A DNA stretch of 64,000 nucleotides from Prosthecobacter vanneervenii (lineage in GTDB: Bacteria > Verrucomicrobiota > Verrucomicrobiia > Verrucomicrobiales > Verrucomicrobiaceae), in NCBI RefSeq assembly GCF_014203095.1, contig NZ_JACHIG010000001.1, positions 434,001 to 498,000 on the forward strand. The letters run 5' to 3'. Each line of letters opens with the position of its first letter. The stretch's first letter is position 1. Made by a program: the position numbers and the translations under genes. Shown piece after piece: positions 8,732 to 18,729 of the stretch. Below the pieces are notes generated by a model. That model saw nothing but the letters and a program-made list of their open reading frames with translations, was not told where the DNA came from and searched no databases.

Positions 8732-9940
8732 TTACTCCCCAGGCATCTTCTCCGTGGGCCAGGTCTCCACCCAGGGCAGGCCGTAGGCGTTGAGGTCCTT
8801 CATGAAGGGATCTGGATTGAGCTGCTCCACATTCCACACGCCGGGCTGGCGGTATTCGTCAGGATTGGTCAGGAGCTGGCGGGCGGCGATCATGGCGGGC
8901 ACGCCGGTGGTGTAGCTCACGCCCTGGCTGTTCGTTTCCTTGTAGCAGTCCTGATGGTCGCAGATGTTGTACACGTAGTAGCGGAGCGGCTTGCCGTCCT
9001 TGCCAGTGCCTTCGATCCAGTTGCCGATGCAGGTCTTGCCCTTGGTGTCGGGGCCGAGGGTGCCGGGCTCAGGCAGCAGGGTCTTGAGGAATTCGATGGG
9101 GATGATGTCCACGCCCTTGTGCTTCACGGGATGGATGCCGGTCATGCCCACGTTCACCAGCACTTCCATGTGCTTGATGTAGGCGTCGCCAAAGGTCATC
9201 CAGAAGCGCGCACGGCGCATGGGGATGTGCTTGGTCAGGGACTCCAGCTCCTCGTGATAGAGGCAGTAGATGTTCTTTGGCCCGATGCCATCCGGGAAGG
9301 GGAAGCTGCGCTTGATTTCGAGCGGCTTGGTTTCCACCCACTGGTCGTTTTCCCAGTAGCGGCCGTTGGCGGTGACTTCGCGCAGGTTGATCTCGGGATT
9401 GAAGTTGGTGGCAAAGGCTTTGCCGTGGTCACCGGCGTTGCAGTCGATGATGTCGAGGGTGTCGATCTTGGAGAAGTGGTGCTTCAGCGCGTAGGCGGTG
9501 TACACATTCGTGACGCCCGGGTCAAAGCCGCAGCCGAGCAGCGCGGTGAGGCCCGCCTTCTTGAACTTGTCCTGGTAGGCCCACTGCCAGTGGTATTCAA
9601 ACTTGGCCACATCGCGCGGCTCGTAGTTGGCGGTGTCGATGTAATGCACGCCGGCTTCGAGGCAGGCGTCCATGATGGTGAGGTCCTGGTAGGGCAGGGC
9701 GACATTGATGACGACCTCGGGCTTGAAGCTCTTCAGCAGGGCCACCAGCTCCGGCACGTTGTCGGCGTCCACAGCGGCGGTCTGGATGGGGCGCTTGAGT
9801 TCAGCGGCGATGCTGTCGCACTTGGACTTGGTGCGGCTGGCCAGCATGATCTCGCCGAACACGTCGGGCTGCTGGGCGCATTTATGGACAACAACGCGGC
9901 CAACGCCGCCGGCACCGATGATAAGGACTCTGTGGGACAT
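8732..9940 (-). CDS. Carboxynorspermidine dehydrogenase / saccharopine dehydrogenase family protein
   Basis: The 402-residue protein starts with a Rossmann nucleotide-binding fold (MSHRVLIIGAGGVG, with the glycine motif at residues 9-14). It continues with SRTKSKCDSIAAEL, HYIDTANYEP and GCGFDPGVTN, which are typical of the saccharopine dehydrogenase superfamily and closely fit carboxynorspermidine dehydrogenase. That enzyme reductively condenses a diamine with aspartate semialdehyde in the alternative route to spermidine or norspermidine. The partner decarboxylase (nspC) is not in this window. The start is the ATG directly before the Rossmann motif; a 47-codon upstream extension is not family-like. 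It faces the phosphatase gene tail to tail with only 14 bases between stops, and I see no terminator there. Confidence 0.85.
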   Translation of the reverse strand: MSHRVLIIGAGGVGRVVVHKCAQQPDVFGEIMLASRTKSKCDSIAAELKRPIQTAAVDADNVPELVALLKSFKPEVVINVALPYQDLTIMDACLEAGVHYIDTANYEPRDVAKFEYHWQWAYQDKFKKAGLTALLGCGFDPGVTNVYTAYALKHHFSKIDTLDIIDCNAGDHGKAFATNFNPEINLREVTANGRYWENDQWVETKPLEIKRSFPFPDGIGPKNIYCLYHEELESLTKHIPMRRARFWMTFGDAYIKHMEVLVNVGMTGIHPVKHKGVDIIPIEFLKTLLPEPGTLGPDTKGKTCIGNWIEGTGKDGKPLRYYVYNICDHQDCYKETNSQGVSYTTGVPAMIAARQLLTNPDEYRQPGVWNVEQLNPDPFMKDLNAYGLPWVETWPTEKMPGE

Positions 9941-10119
9941 GTGGGGTGGGAAAATGACGAAATTTGAGGGGAAACGACAAGCCAGCGCCCGAAAAAGGCG
10001 GGAGGGCGATTGTAGCAGACGTGCAGGGAATGCAAGCGACGGAAATGAGGCGGAGATGGTTCCATCTTCACCTGCCTGCAAGCTCTTGATGCTGCCAGCG
10101 TTGGCTTCTCAGCAGGAAC

Positions 10120-11055
10120 TTACTTCTTCAAAGGAGGAGGAGAGCTCTCACTTCGTGGCTGCTGCGCCGCGAGCAGTTCCGTGAGCAAGCCGCCTCCGGA
10201 GGAGGGAACGAGGGTCACGGTGGCCTGACCGCCGATGATCTTCTGGGCTTCCAGCACATCAAACACAGCCTGGGCCACATCGGGGTCGGCTGAAATGTCG
10301 CGGAGGGCGTTGCCGACGATTTCGGGACGCACGGCGGCGGCTTTGGCGAGTTCGATGGCGGCGGTCTTTTCGGCGGTGCTGGTGATGATGTTGACCTGGT
10401 TGGCGCCGTCCTGCTTGATGGCGGAGGTGACCTGACGGAGACGGTTCACGACCTTGCTCTCGATCTGCTTGATCATCTTGGCATCGCGGAAGTGGACCTT
10501 GCGGATGTACACGCTGCCGAGCTTGTAGCCCCACTCGTGGGACTTGGGCGTCACTTCATTGCGCACGGTGTCGCTCATGACGTGGCGGTTTACCAGCATG
10601 TCTGCCAGCGGCATGTTGCTGAGGCAGCGGACGGTGGAGTTGCTCACGTTGGCGGAGAGAGAGCCGCTGGGGTCGGTGTTTTTGAAGAGGAAGGAGACGG
10701 GATCGCTGACAAACATTTCATACCAGATGCCAATACCCATGGGCGCGCCCTCCTCGGAGTTCACAGGCTGGCTGCGCAGGTAGGTCTGGTCCAGACGCAG
10801 GTCCACTTCATGGCATTTGCCCAGCCAGTTCACCAGGAAGGCTGAAAGCCCAAGTTTCTTGGGCAGGAAGTGCAGTCCGGGCTCGTCGATGGTGCCGATG
10901 ACCTTGCCAAACAGCACGTAAACCTGCGCCCGGCGCTCCTGCACGATGGCGTAGAGACCGGCGACACGGGCGATCCAGAGCAGCAGGGGGACGGCGATGC
11001 TGCAGGCGATGAAGGTGCCGGCCGCAGCGATGAGGAAATTGGAAAAAGCGTCCAT
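10120..11055 (-). CDS. SPFH/band-7 domain protein (second of a tandem pair)
   Basis: The 311-residue protein has one N-terminal membrane helix (about residues 7-33) followed by an SPFH/band-7 domain with the typical run YAIVQERRAQVYVLFGKV. The later region GYKLGSVYIRKVHFRDAKM matches the part of the domain that ends in a long helix. A stretch of Ala-rich, charged sequence then suggests a coiled coil for oligomerisation, as in stomatins and flotillins. The C terminus is a Pro/Ser-rich tail. Such proteins form membrane-associated rings that scaffold proteases or transporters. It sits 28 bases downstream of a second SPFH gene on the same strand, so the two probably form a hetero-oligomer, as HflK and HflC do. 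I see no close match to HflK or HflC in detail. Confidence 0.8.
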   Translation of the reverse strand: MDAFSNFLIAAAGTFIACSIAVPLLLWIARVAGLYAIVQERRAQVYVLFGKVIGTIDEPGLHFLPKKLGLSAFLVNWLGKCHEVDLRLDQTYLRSQPVNSEEGAPMGIGIWYEMFVSDPVSFLFKNTDPSGSLSANVSNSTVRCLSNMPLADMLVNRHVMSDTVRNEVTPKSHEWGYKLGSVYIRKVHFRDAKMIKQIESKVVNRLRQVTSAIKQDGANQVNIITSTAEKTAAIELAKAAAVRPEIVGNALRDISADPDVAQAVFDVLEAQKIIGGQATVTLVPSSGGGLLTELLAAQQPRSESSPPPLKK

Positions 11056-11083
11056 AGGATGGTCTCAGTGCGAGGTTCTGGGT

Positions 11084-12076
11084 TTAGTCCTTGTGGGTTT
11101 CGACGAAGACCTGTCCGGCTTTGTCAAAGAGGGCGAGCCGCACGTTGCGCACGTAGGCACGCAGGGCTGTGGTGCCCCGGGATTTCAGCTGGCTGAGCTG
11201 GTCTGCCAGACGCCTCAGGGGCTCGACTTCGGCCTGGGCCTTGAGTGTTTCGATCTCCACGGCGCGCTGTGACTGCACGATCTTCTGGTCGGCGCTAGCC
11301 TGGGCAAGGCTGATGTCCGAGGAGACCTGGTTGTAGGCGGTGTTGATGGCGGCGAGCGCGGACTCGACCTCCTGCGGCGGATCGATGCCGGTGATCAGGG
11401 AGGCATCCAGGACGATGCCGTAGCGTGCCGAGGAGCTAAGGCACTCGCGATCCATGTGCTCATTGAGGTCGCGCAGATTTTTGCGGATGTCATTGATGGA
11501 GATGCTGATGCTGGCGGCGGCGCTGGCAGGCTGCTCTGCCTCCACCCCCTGGGCCTTGGGCGCCTCAAAGGTGGCGATGCGCTCGCGCAGCACGCTGACG
11601 AAGTAGCCCATGACATGGGCGTAGGCGTTCTTCACGCCGAAGATGAAGGCGTAGAGATTGCGGTCAGAGACACGGAAGCGGATCTGGCCGGTGAGCCCCA
11701 CATTGAGCTGGTCCTTGGTCACGGCCTCCAGAATGCTGCCGGAGCTGTTGGCGCTGGGATCATTGGGATCCCAGGCCATGTTTACAGTGCTGGTGGCCAC
11801 ATCCACTTTGTACACGTGCTCCCAGGGCCATTTGAAATACGGACCGCCCGGCGGGATGACACGCACCTGCGGGTAGTCGTAGCGCAGCTTTTGCTCCGGG
11901 GTGAGGTGCTCTGCCACGGGATCGTCCACGGTGCGGAGGCTGCCGATGCGCTGGACGCGGCCAAAGCTGGTTTTCACCGCCCGCTCGTTTTGATTCACCG
12001 TGTAGAAACCTGCGATCAGGTAGCGCATGAGGAACCAGACAATGGATCCGACAAAACAGCCAAAGGCGATGGACAT
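11084..12076 (-). CDS. SPFH/band-7 domain protein (first of a tandem pair)
   Basis: The 330-residue protein starts with a membrane helix (MSIAFGCFVGSIVWFLMRYL), then the band-7 core beginning FYTVNQNERAVKTSFGRVQRI, a hallmark of HflK/prohibitin-like proteins. The sequence YPQVRVIPPGGPYFKWPWEHV is also typical of this group. A long charged, Ala/Gln-rich region (about 240-310) should form the coiled coil used for ring assembly. Expression is probably as a two-gene operon with the following SPFH gene. The promoter should lie in the 157-base divergent gap shared with the lipoprotein gene. Its role is membrane scaffolding or protease regulation by analogy; the sequence does not reveal the client. 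Confidence 0.82.
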   Translation of the reverse strand: MSIAFGCFVGSIVWFLMRYLIAGFYTVNQNERAVKTSFGRVQRIGSLRTVDDPVAEHLTPEQKLRYDYPQVRVIPPGGPYFKWPWEHVYKVDVATSTVNMAWDPNDPSANSSGSILEAVTKDQLNVGLTGQIRFRVSDRNLYAFIFGVKNAYAHVMGYFVSVLRERIATFEAPKAQGVEAEQPASAAASISISINDIRKNLRDLNEHMDRECLSSSARYGIVLDASLITGIDPPQEVESALAAINTAYNQVSSDISLAQASADQKIVQSQRAVEIETLKAQAEVEPLRRLADQLSQLKSRGTTALRAYVRNVRLALFDKAGQVFVETHKD

Positions 12077-12233
12077 AGGCGTGGTGTGGTTGCTGACTCA
12101 CAGAGCCTGCGTGGGAATCCCCGGTCTGCCAACTACAAAGGTGGGCCGCGCTTTGGAATATGCGCAGGGTCGGGGGCGGCGCTCTTTCGTGCTTGACCCC
12201 GGGAGGGGAGAACGGCTACTGCGGAGGCCTGCC

Positions 12234-12782
12234 ATGAAGAAAGCCTGCCTGTCTCTCCTCCTCCTCACAAGTGCCCTGTCCCTGATGAGCTGCGCCACCT
12301 CCTCCAAGCCACAGCGCCAGCCGGTGGCGGGAGGCGAGCAGCTCTCTTTCCCCAGCCAGCACATCTCTTTCTTTCTGCCTGCGGGGTGGAAGACGATGCC
12401 CAAAACCAAGGGGCCCGGACGCCTGCTGGGAGCCGCACGCGAGAATGAAGGTGGCCAGCCGGGTGGGATGGTGTTTGCCCTCATCTCTGTGCCGGAGACC
12501 AGCTTTCAAAGCGTGACGGACAAGGCGTTTTTCAAAACCCTGCAGGGCGCATGGACTCGGAAGGGATTCACCAAATTCAACAAGCCTCAGCTCGTCAGAG
12601 TGGGCGGACGCGAGGCGTTGCGCTTTGAGGCCCAAAAGCCCGAGGCCCAGCAATCTCTGCTGAACTACACCTTCATCCATCAGGGGCAGATGATCGGTCT
12701 GCTGTTCTCGTATTACGGCATGCCAGTTACCAAAGGGCCTGCGGTGCAGCGCATCGTGGATTCCTTCTCAATCTCTCAGTGA
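12234..12782 (+). CDS. Putative lipoprotein of unknown function
   Basis: The 182-residue product has a short signal peptide ending in a lipobox-like LMSC (Cys at residue 19), so it should be lipidated and held in the envelope. The mature part has the flavour of PsbP/DUF-type single-domain lipoproteins: a beta-rich start (FPSQHISFFLPAGWK) and the central segment REALRFEAQKP. I cannot assign a family with confidence. This is one of the few genes here preceded by a good ribosome binding site (GGAGG about 8 bases before the ATG), which decides the start. It is divergent from the SPFH pair and is followed by a strong terminator, so it is monocistronic. Confidence 0.72.
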   Translation: MKKACLSLLLLTSALSLMSCATSSKPQRQPVAGGEQLSFPSQHISFFLPAGWKTMPKTKGPGRLLGAARENEGGQPGGMVFALISVPETSFQSVTDKAFFKTLQGAWTRKGFTKFNKPQLVRVGGREALRFEAQKPEAQQSLLNYTFIHQGQMIGLLFSYYGMPVTKGPAVQRIVDSFSISQ

Positions 12783-12816
12783 GAAGGCGCGGTAATGGTG
12801 CTTGGTGAGGCATGAG

Positions 12817-12842
12817 GGCGGCTGGAGGACCAGCCGCCTTTT
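12817..12842 (+). terminator. Rho-independent terminator after the lipoprotein gene
   Basis: Nine perfectly paired bases (GGCGGCTGG with CCAGCCGCC) enclose a four-base loop and are followed by four T residues. It lies 35 bases after the lipoprotein stop codon. Confidence 0.7.
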
Positions 12843-12887
12843 CGCGTGCTGGGTTAATACCCTGATGAGATGAAAACGGGTCTGAAG

Positions 12888-13049
12888 ACGGAGGCACGAG
12901 CCGACGGAGGAGGGGGATCATCTTGATCCCCCTCCTGCAGCAGCTTCGTGGAGGTGCGAGGGCGCTGGACGATGCGGGAGGCTCGGTTTTGTGGAGGTAC
13001 GAGAACGCAGGGCGATGCGGGAGCGAGAGGGATCGGGACGATCCCTCTC
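12888..13049. repeat. Non-coding block of degenerate direct repeats and palindromes (REP-like)
   Basis: The 457-base gap between the lipoprotein gene and atpC has no convincing gene but is highly structured. A 33-base unit occurs at 12948-12980 and again at 12991-13023 with 28 of 33 positions identical, starting GTGGAGGT and ending GATGCGGGAG. A more diverged partial copy begins near 12888. The first and last copies are each followed by a palindrome: 12908-12936 has two 13-base arms around TCT, and 13025-13049 has two 11-base arms around GGA. The innermost 11 base pairs of the two hairpins are alike except for two pairs, and both differences are compensatory. This resembles REP/BIME elements. 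It is not a CRISPR array, since unit lengths and spacing are irregular. Confidence 0.72.
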
Positions 13050-13180
13050 CGCCAGAGCGCTGGCTTGTCCGCATGAAATGCTGGCTTCCACCCATGAGAC
13101 CCTTTTTCAGCTGTGCGTGGTATAATCCCGGCTGTGGCGGTGACTTGACCTGGAAACACCGCCTGCGATTCGCACTAAAC

Positions 13181-13212
13181 AAAAAGGCACTGAGACTTTC
13201 ATCTCAGTGCCT
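13181..13212 (-). terminator. Terminator of the atp operon
   Basis: Read on the minus strand, an 11-base-pair stem (AGGCACTGAGA with its complement) with a six-base loop is followed by five T residues. It lies about 30 bases after the atpC stop codon and closes the ATP synthase operon. Confidence 0.85.
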
Positions 13213-13239
13213 TGAATTGTCGGAGCGTTGGCTGGTCCT

Positions 13240-13656
13240 TTAGACGGTCTTGCGCTTGCGCTTGAAGTTGAGGTGGGCGGTGGCGCGCTGGATGGCGGCC
13301 ATGGCGGCTGCCACTTCCTCTTGGTGTTCACCAGGCTTGAGTTCTTCAAGGGTCTTCTTGGCGCGGGCGATGGCTTCTTCAGCGGCCTTTTCGTCGATCT
13401 TGTCGGCGTCCAGCGCGGAATCCGTGAGGATGCGCGTGACGGAACCGGTCACTTCGACAAGGCCTTCGCCAACGGCCAGTTCGGTCGTCTTGCCAGCCTT
13501 GGTGATGCGCAGCTCGCCGGGACGCAGGGTGGTCACGAGATTACTGTGCGCAGGCAGCACGCCCATCTCACCTTCGTAACCTGGAAGCACGACGGTATCG
13601 ACCTCGTCTGAATAGACGCGGGCATCTGGGGTGACGATTTCGAGTTTGAGAGGCAT
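13240..13656 (-). CDS. atpC: ATP synthase epsilon subunit
   Basis: The 138-residue epsilon subunit of F1 regulates catalysis and links the gamma stalk to the c-ring. The N-terminal beta-sandwich is clear (MPLKLEIVTPDARVYSDEVD, then LPGYEGEMGVLPAHSNLVTT, the family signature). The C-terminal helical hairpin is Ala/Glu/Lys-rich and ends in a basic tail. Length is normal for the family (about 130-140). It is the last gene of the atp operon and is followed by the operon terminator. No Shine-Dalgarno sequence is visible before its ATG; the 51-base gap after atpD is A+G-rich only. Confidence 0.96.
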   Translation of the reverse strand: MPLKLEIVTPDARVYSDEVDTVVLPGYEGEMGVLPAHSNLVTTLRPGELRITKAGKTTELAVGEGLVEVTGSVTRILTDSALDADKIDEKAAEEAIARAKKTLEELKPGEHQEEVAAAMAAIQRATAHLNFKRKRKTV

Positions 13657-13707
13657 GTGGGAAGGAAATGACGAATGACTGACTCAGAATGACGAAAAAG
13701 CAGCAGC

Positions 13708-15204
<1,497 letters not shown>

Positions 15205-16083
15205 TTATTCGAGAGCCATCTTGGCGGTGGTGATTTCGAGGAGTTCGTTGGTGATCGCGGCCTGGCGGAGCTTGTTGTACTCAAGGCTGAGGTCCTTGAT
15301 CATCTGCTTGGCGTTGTCGGTGGCGTTCTTCATAGCCACCATTCGGCTGGAGTGCTCGGAGGCGCGGGATTCGAGCACCATCTGATACACGGTGTCGTTC
15401 ACATACTGCGGGAGCACGGTTTCAAACACAACCTGGGCACTCGGCTCAAATTTGTATTCGAGTGAAGGGCCCGCAGGAGCGGAGGTGTCATGGCCAAAGT
15501 CACGCTTGCCACCCAGGGTCACCGGGTTCACCGGCAAAAGCTGCTCCACGGAGGGAACGACGGTGACGGTGTTGATGAAGTTGTTGAAGACGACCAGCAC
15601 CTTCTTGTATTCGCCGGTGCGATATTTTTCCTGGAGGAAGCGGCTAACGGCGCGCACTTCAGGGAACTTGGCAGGGTCCTTGATCGGGAAGTCAGCCAGC
15701 AGGGTGCGGCGCAGACGGTTGATGGCTTGGACGGCTTTTTTGCCGATGGTGACGTATTCGACTTCGCCTTCGATCTGCGTGGTGAGGAGCTTCTTGAACA
15801 GGTTGGTGTTCAAGGCGCCGCAGAGGCCTTTGTCGGAGGCGATGAGCAGGACGAGGGTTTTGTCCCCCTTGCCAGCGGAGAAGAAGGGATGGATGCCTTC
15901 TTCAGCGTGCTCCTTGAGATTCACGAGAATCTTGTTGAGCATCTCGGCGTAGGCGCGGCCGTTGCTGGCCTGATCCTGCGCCTTTTTCATCTTCGCGGCC
16001 GCGACGAGCTGCATGGCCTTGGTGATCTGGGCCGTGTTTTTGACCGATTTGATACGGCGTCTGATGTCGCGGGTGGAGGGCAT
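15205..16083 (-). CDS. atpG: ATP synthase gamma subunit
   Basis: The 292-residue gamma subunit forms the rotating central stalk of F1. The N-terminal helix starts MPSTRDIRRRIKSVKNTAQITKAM, of which RRIKSVKNTAQITKAM is the family signature. The central Rossmann-like domain contains LIASDKGLCGALN. The C-terminal helix has the MKNATDNAKQMIKDLSLEYN signature and ends in EITTAKMALE. The order of signatures and the length agree with bacterial AtpG. A loop around residues 200-225 (GGKRDFGHDTSAPAGPS) is somewhat longer and richer in Gly/Pro than in the E. coli protein. Confidence 0.97.
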   Translation of the reverse strand: MPSTRDIRRRIKSVKNTAQITKAMQLVAAAKMKKAQDQASNGRAYAEMLNKILVNLKEHAEEGIHPFFSAGKGDKTLVLLIASDKGLCGALNTNLFKKLLTTQIEGEVEYVTIGKKAVQAINRLRRTLLADFPIKDPAKFPEVRAVSRFLQEKYRTGEYKKVLVVFNNFINTVTVVPSVEQLLPVNPVTLGGKRDFGHDTSAPAGPSLEYKFEPSAQVVFETVLPQYVNDTVYQMVLESRASEHSSRMVAMKNATDNAKQMIKDLSLEYNKLRQAAITNELLEITTAKMALE

Positions 16084-16125
16084 CTTTTAAAGGATGAAGG
16101 ATGAAAAACTCTGAACTAAAACAAC

Positions 16126-17655
16126 TTACTTCCAAGCGGTCTTGAAGTCGTCGAGGGCGGACTTGAGGCCGGCTTCGACGTTGTCGAGGGTCTTCTCGTT
16201 GGCCAGCTGGTCCATGAGCTCGGCCTTGCGGGTGGTGAGGTATTCTTCCAGTTTGGTCTGGAATTCCTTCACGCGGTCCACGGAGACGGAGTCAAAGTAG
16301 CCCTTCTGCATGGCGTAGAGAGTGCTGACCATGATGGGCAGGCTCTTGGGCTGATACTGCTGCTGCTTGAAGAGTTCCACGATGCGCGCACCGCGGTCCA
16401 GCTTGGCCTTCGTGCCAGCGTCCAGGTCGGAACCGAACTGGGCGAAAGCGGCGAGTTCGCGGAACTGGGCGAGGTCGAGCTTCGTGGTGCCGGACACCTT
16501 CTTGATGGCCTTCGTCTGAGCGGCGGAACCCACACGGGACACGGAGAGACCCACGGAGATGGCGGGACGGATGCCCTGATAGAAGAGGTCGGTTTCGAGG
16601 AAGATCTGACCGTCGGTGATGGAGATCACGTTCGTCGGGATGTAGGCGGACACGTCGCCAGCCTGGGTCTCGATGATCGGCAGAGCGGTCATGGAGCCAC
16701 CACCGTAGTTTTCGCTGACGCGGCAGGAGCGCTCAAGCAGACGGGAGTGGAGATAGAACACGTCGCCCGGATAAGCTTCACGGCCGGAAGGGCGCTTCAG
16801 GATGAGGGACACCTGACGGTAAGCCACAGCCTGCTTGGAAAGGTCATCATAGACGATGAGGACGTCCATGCCCTGATCCATGAACCACTCACCGATGGCA
16901 GCACCGGCGTAGGGGGCGAGATACTGGTTCACCGCGGAGTCAGAGGCGGAAGCGCTGACGATGGTGGTGTATTCCATGGCACCGGCGTCTTCGAGGGTCT
17001 TGATGACGCGGGCGATGTTGGACTGCTTCTGGCCGATGGCGACGTAGATGCAGTAGAGGGGCTTGTGGCCCTTCAGCTTGCCCTGTTCGGCAGCCTTGTT
17101 CTGCTGGGCCTGGGAGATGATGGCGTCAACGGCGATGGTGGTCTTGCCGGTGGAGCGGTCACCGATGATCAGTTCGCGCTGACCACGACCGATCGGGATC
17201 ATGGCGTCGATGCTCATGATGCCGGTCTGCACGGGGACGGACACGGACTTACGGGCAATGATGCCAGGGGCGAGCTTTTCGACGGGATACTGGGTTGCAC
17301 CCTTCACTTCGCCTTTGCCGTCGATGGCCTGACCGAGCGCGTTCACCACGCGGCCCAGGAGGCTCTTGCCGACCGGCACTGAGAGGAGGCGGCCAGTGGT
17401 CTTGACTTCGTCGCCAGCCTTGATGTTTTCGCCGGAGCCGAGGAGCACGCAGCCGACTTCGGTTTCTTCGAGGTTCAGAGCGAGACCGTACACACCGCCG
17501 GGGAACTCGATCATTTCGTTGAGCATCACATCGCTCAAGCCTTCAATCTTGGCTGCGCCGTCACCGATTTCACGGACGATGCCCACATTGGACTTCGTGA
17601 CGGCGGTCTTGAGGCCGGCGATTTGGGATTCGATCTCCTGGAGGATGTTGCTCAT
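16126..17655 (-). CDS. atpA: ATP synthase alpha subunit
   Basis: The 509-residue alpha subunit alternates with beta in the F1 hexamer and carries the non-catalytic nucleotide sites. The P-loop GDRSTGKT lies at residues 165-172, and the family signature around the arginine finger is present ([18 protein letters not shown]). Length and domain order are typical. The N-terminal helix ([15 protein letters not shown]) is the part that binds the delta subunit. It is preceded by atpH and followed by atpG as in most bacteria. The leader just before the ATG is A/T-rich without a Shine-Dalgarno match. Confidence 0.98.
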   Translation of the reverse strand: MSNILQEIESQIAGLKTAVTKSNVGIVREIGDGAAKIEGLSDVMLNEMIEFPGGVYGLALNLEETEVGCVLLGSGENIKAGDEVKTTGRLLSVPVGKSLLGRVVNALGQAIDGKGEVKGATQYPVEKLAPGIIARKSVSVPVQTGIMSIDAMIPIGRGQRELIIGDRSTGKTTIAVDAIISQAQQNKAAEQGKLKGHKPLYCIYVAIGQKQSNIARVIKTLEDAGAMEYTTIVSASASDSAVNQYLAPYAGAAIGEWFMDQGMDVLIVYDDLSKQAVAYRQVSLILKRPSGREAYPGDVFYLHSRLLERSCRVSENYGGGSMTALPIIETQAGDVSAYIPTNVISITDGQIFLETDLFYQGIRPAISVGLSVSRVGSAAQTKAIKKVSGTTKLDLAQFRELAAFAQFGSDLDAGTKAKLDRGARIVELFKQQQYQPKSLPIMVSTLYAMQKGYFDSVSVDRVKEFQTKLEEYLTTRKAELMDQLANEKTLDNVEAGLKSALDDFKTAWK

Positions 17656-17702
17656 GGTATTACTGGTTTTAAAAAGCTAAGAGGGAAGAGGCGGGGCGGG
17701 AA

Positions 17703-18101
17703 TTAAGCGGCGAGGGAGTCAGACAGGGCTTTGAGACGTGCTTTGACGCTGCCGTCCCAGACATCAGAGCCGACCTTCACGCGGATGCCACCGAGCAGCT
17801 CTGGATTGACACTGAAGTCGAGGGTGAGCGGGCGGCCGTACTTCTTGGAAAGGCTTGCCTGGAGCTCGGTCTGTGTGGCGGGGGAAAGCGGGGAGGCGCT
17901 TTCCACTGCGGCACGCTGACGATCGACTTCGTTGGCCACGAGGCGTGCAAAGGCATCGAGGATGCCGATGTAGCCACGGGGCTTGCTGCCGGCCACGGTG
18001 CTGACCACCTTGCGCACGCTGGATTCATCGAGCTTTCCGTTGACCATGCAGGCGCGGAAGAGCTGGCGGGAGGTGCGTCGGGCTTCTTTGGTGATCTTCA
18101 T
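17703..18101 (-). CDS. atpH: ATP synthase delta subunit (short)
   Basis: The delta subunit caps F1 and ties it to the peripheral b stalk. At 132 residues this one is well below the usual 175-180. The C-terminal domain is recognisable (the region with SKKYGRPLTLDFSVNPELLGG and GIRVKVGSDVWDGSVKARLKAL is the family signature). What is shortened is the N-terminal helical bundle, the part that binds the alpha subunit. The start at 18101 gives MKITKEARRTSRQLF, which does look like the beginning of an AtpH protein, so this is a compact form and not a wrong start. Position between atpF and atpA supports the assignment. Confidence 0.9.
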   Translation of the reverse strand: MKITKEARRTSRQLFRACMVNGKLDESSVRKVVSTVAGSKPRGYIGILDAFARLVANEVDRQRAAVESASPLSPATQTELQASLSKKYGRPLTLDFSVNPELLGGIRVKVGSDVWDGSVKARLKALSDSLAA

Positions 18102-18122
18102 GATGGCGAAGCGGCAGAAAAA

Positions 18123-18644
18123 TTAAGCGGAGACCTGGGCGGCGGTTTCCTGGTTGATGCGGGTCTGGTCTTCGGTGTTGAGGACCTTGCCGGTGACGCG
18201 GCTGGTGGCGTCGGAGACCATGCGGCCGAATTCACGCTTCAGCTGGGACATGAGCTGCTCCTGCTCAAGCTGGGCGGCTTCACGGGCCTTGGCGATGATG
18301 GTGTTGGCGCTGGCCACGGCGTCCTGCTGGCGGCGCTCCTGGATGGCCTTGGCGGCGTCGTCGGCTTCCTTCACGATGCGGGCTGCGTCAGCCTCTGCTT
18401 TGTCGAGAATGGCCTGGGTGTTCTGCTTGGCCTCTGCGGCTTCGCGGGCGATTTTTTCGAGCTTGGCTTCGCCATCGGCGATGCGCTGGCGGCGCTGCTC
18501 CAGCATGGCCAGGATGGGACCAAAAGCGAACTTCTTCAGGATGCTGTAGACCGCGATGAAAATGATGACTTGGGCGAAGAACTTGCCCCAGGCGAGTCCG
18601 AAGTCGCCTGCGATTTGATATGCGATGCCTTTGATCTGGTCCAT
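18123..18644 (-). CDS. atpF: ATP synthase subunit b
   Basis: The 173-residue b subunit forms the peripheral stalk. One membrane helix sits near residues 18-38 (the WGKFFAQVIIFIAVY region), followed by a long charged Ala/Glu/Lys/Arg-rich helix that should form the coiled-coil dimer reaching F1. Only one b gene is present, so a homodimer is expected. A GC-rich hairpin (18691-18717) separates it from atpE. The sequence before the start is purine-poor on the coding strand and lacks a Shine-Dalgarno motif. Confidence 0.94.
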   Translation of the reverse strand: MDQIKGIAYQIAGDFGLAWGKFFAQVIIFIAVYSILKKFAFGPILAMLEQRRQRIADGEAKLEKIAREAAEAKQNTQAILDKAEADAARIVKEADDAAKAIQERRQQDAVASANTIIAKAREAAQLEQEQLMSQLKREFGRMVSDATSRVTGKVLNTEDQTRINQETAAQVSA

Positions 18645-18690
18645 GGCCGAAGTTTGAAGAGAAAAAGGAGAGAGAAGAAGAGAGCTAGCT

Positions 18691-18717
18691 GCGGCGGGCT
18701 GGGACTCAGCCCGCCGC
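18691..18717 (-). promoter_or_regulatory. GC-rich intercistronic hairpin between atpE and atpF
   Basis: An 11-base perfect inverted repeat (GCGGCGGGCTG and its complement) encloses a five-base loop. On the minus strand it begins 13 bases after the atpE stop. It lacks a following T-run, so it does not look like a full terminator. It could protect the 3' end of the upstream atpB-atpE message or dampen read-through, raising the c-subunit yield. Confidence 0.6.
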
Positions 18718-18729
18718 GAAATTCAAGGC

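Noticed and set aside
12888-13049. CRISPR array
   Set aside because: Only two to three degenerate copies, a short irregular spacing and palindromes between copies; no cas genes in the window.
12727-13349. Small overlapping open frames in the repeat-containing gap
   Set aside because: They run through the terminators and repeat units and extend antisense or into atpC; no conserved features or start context.
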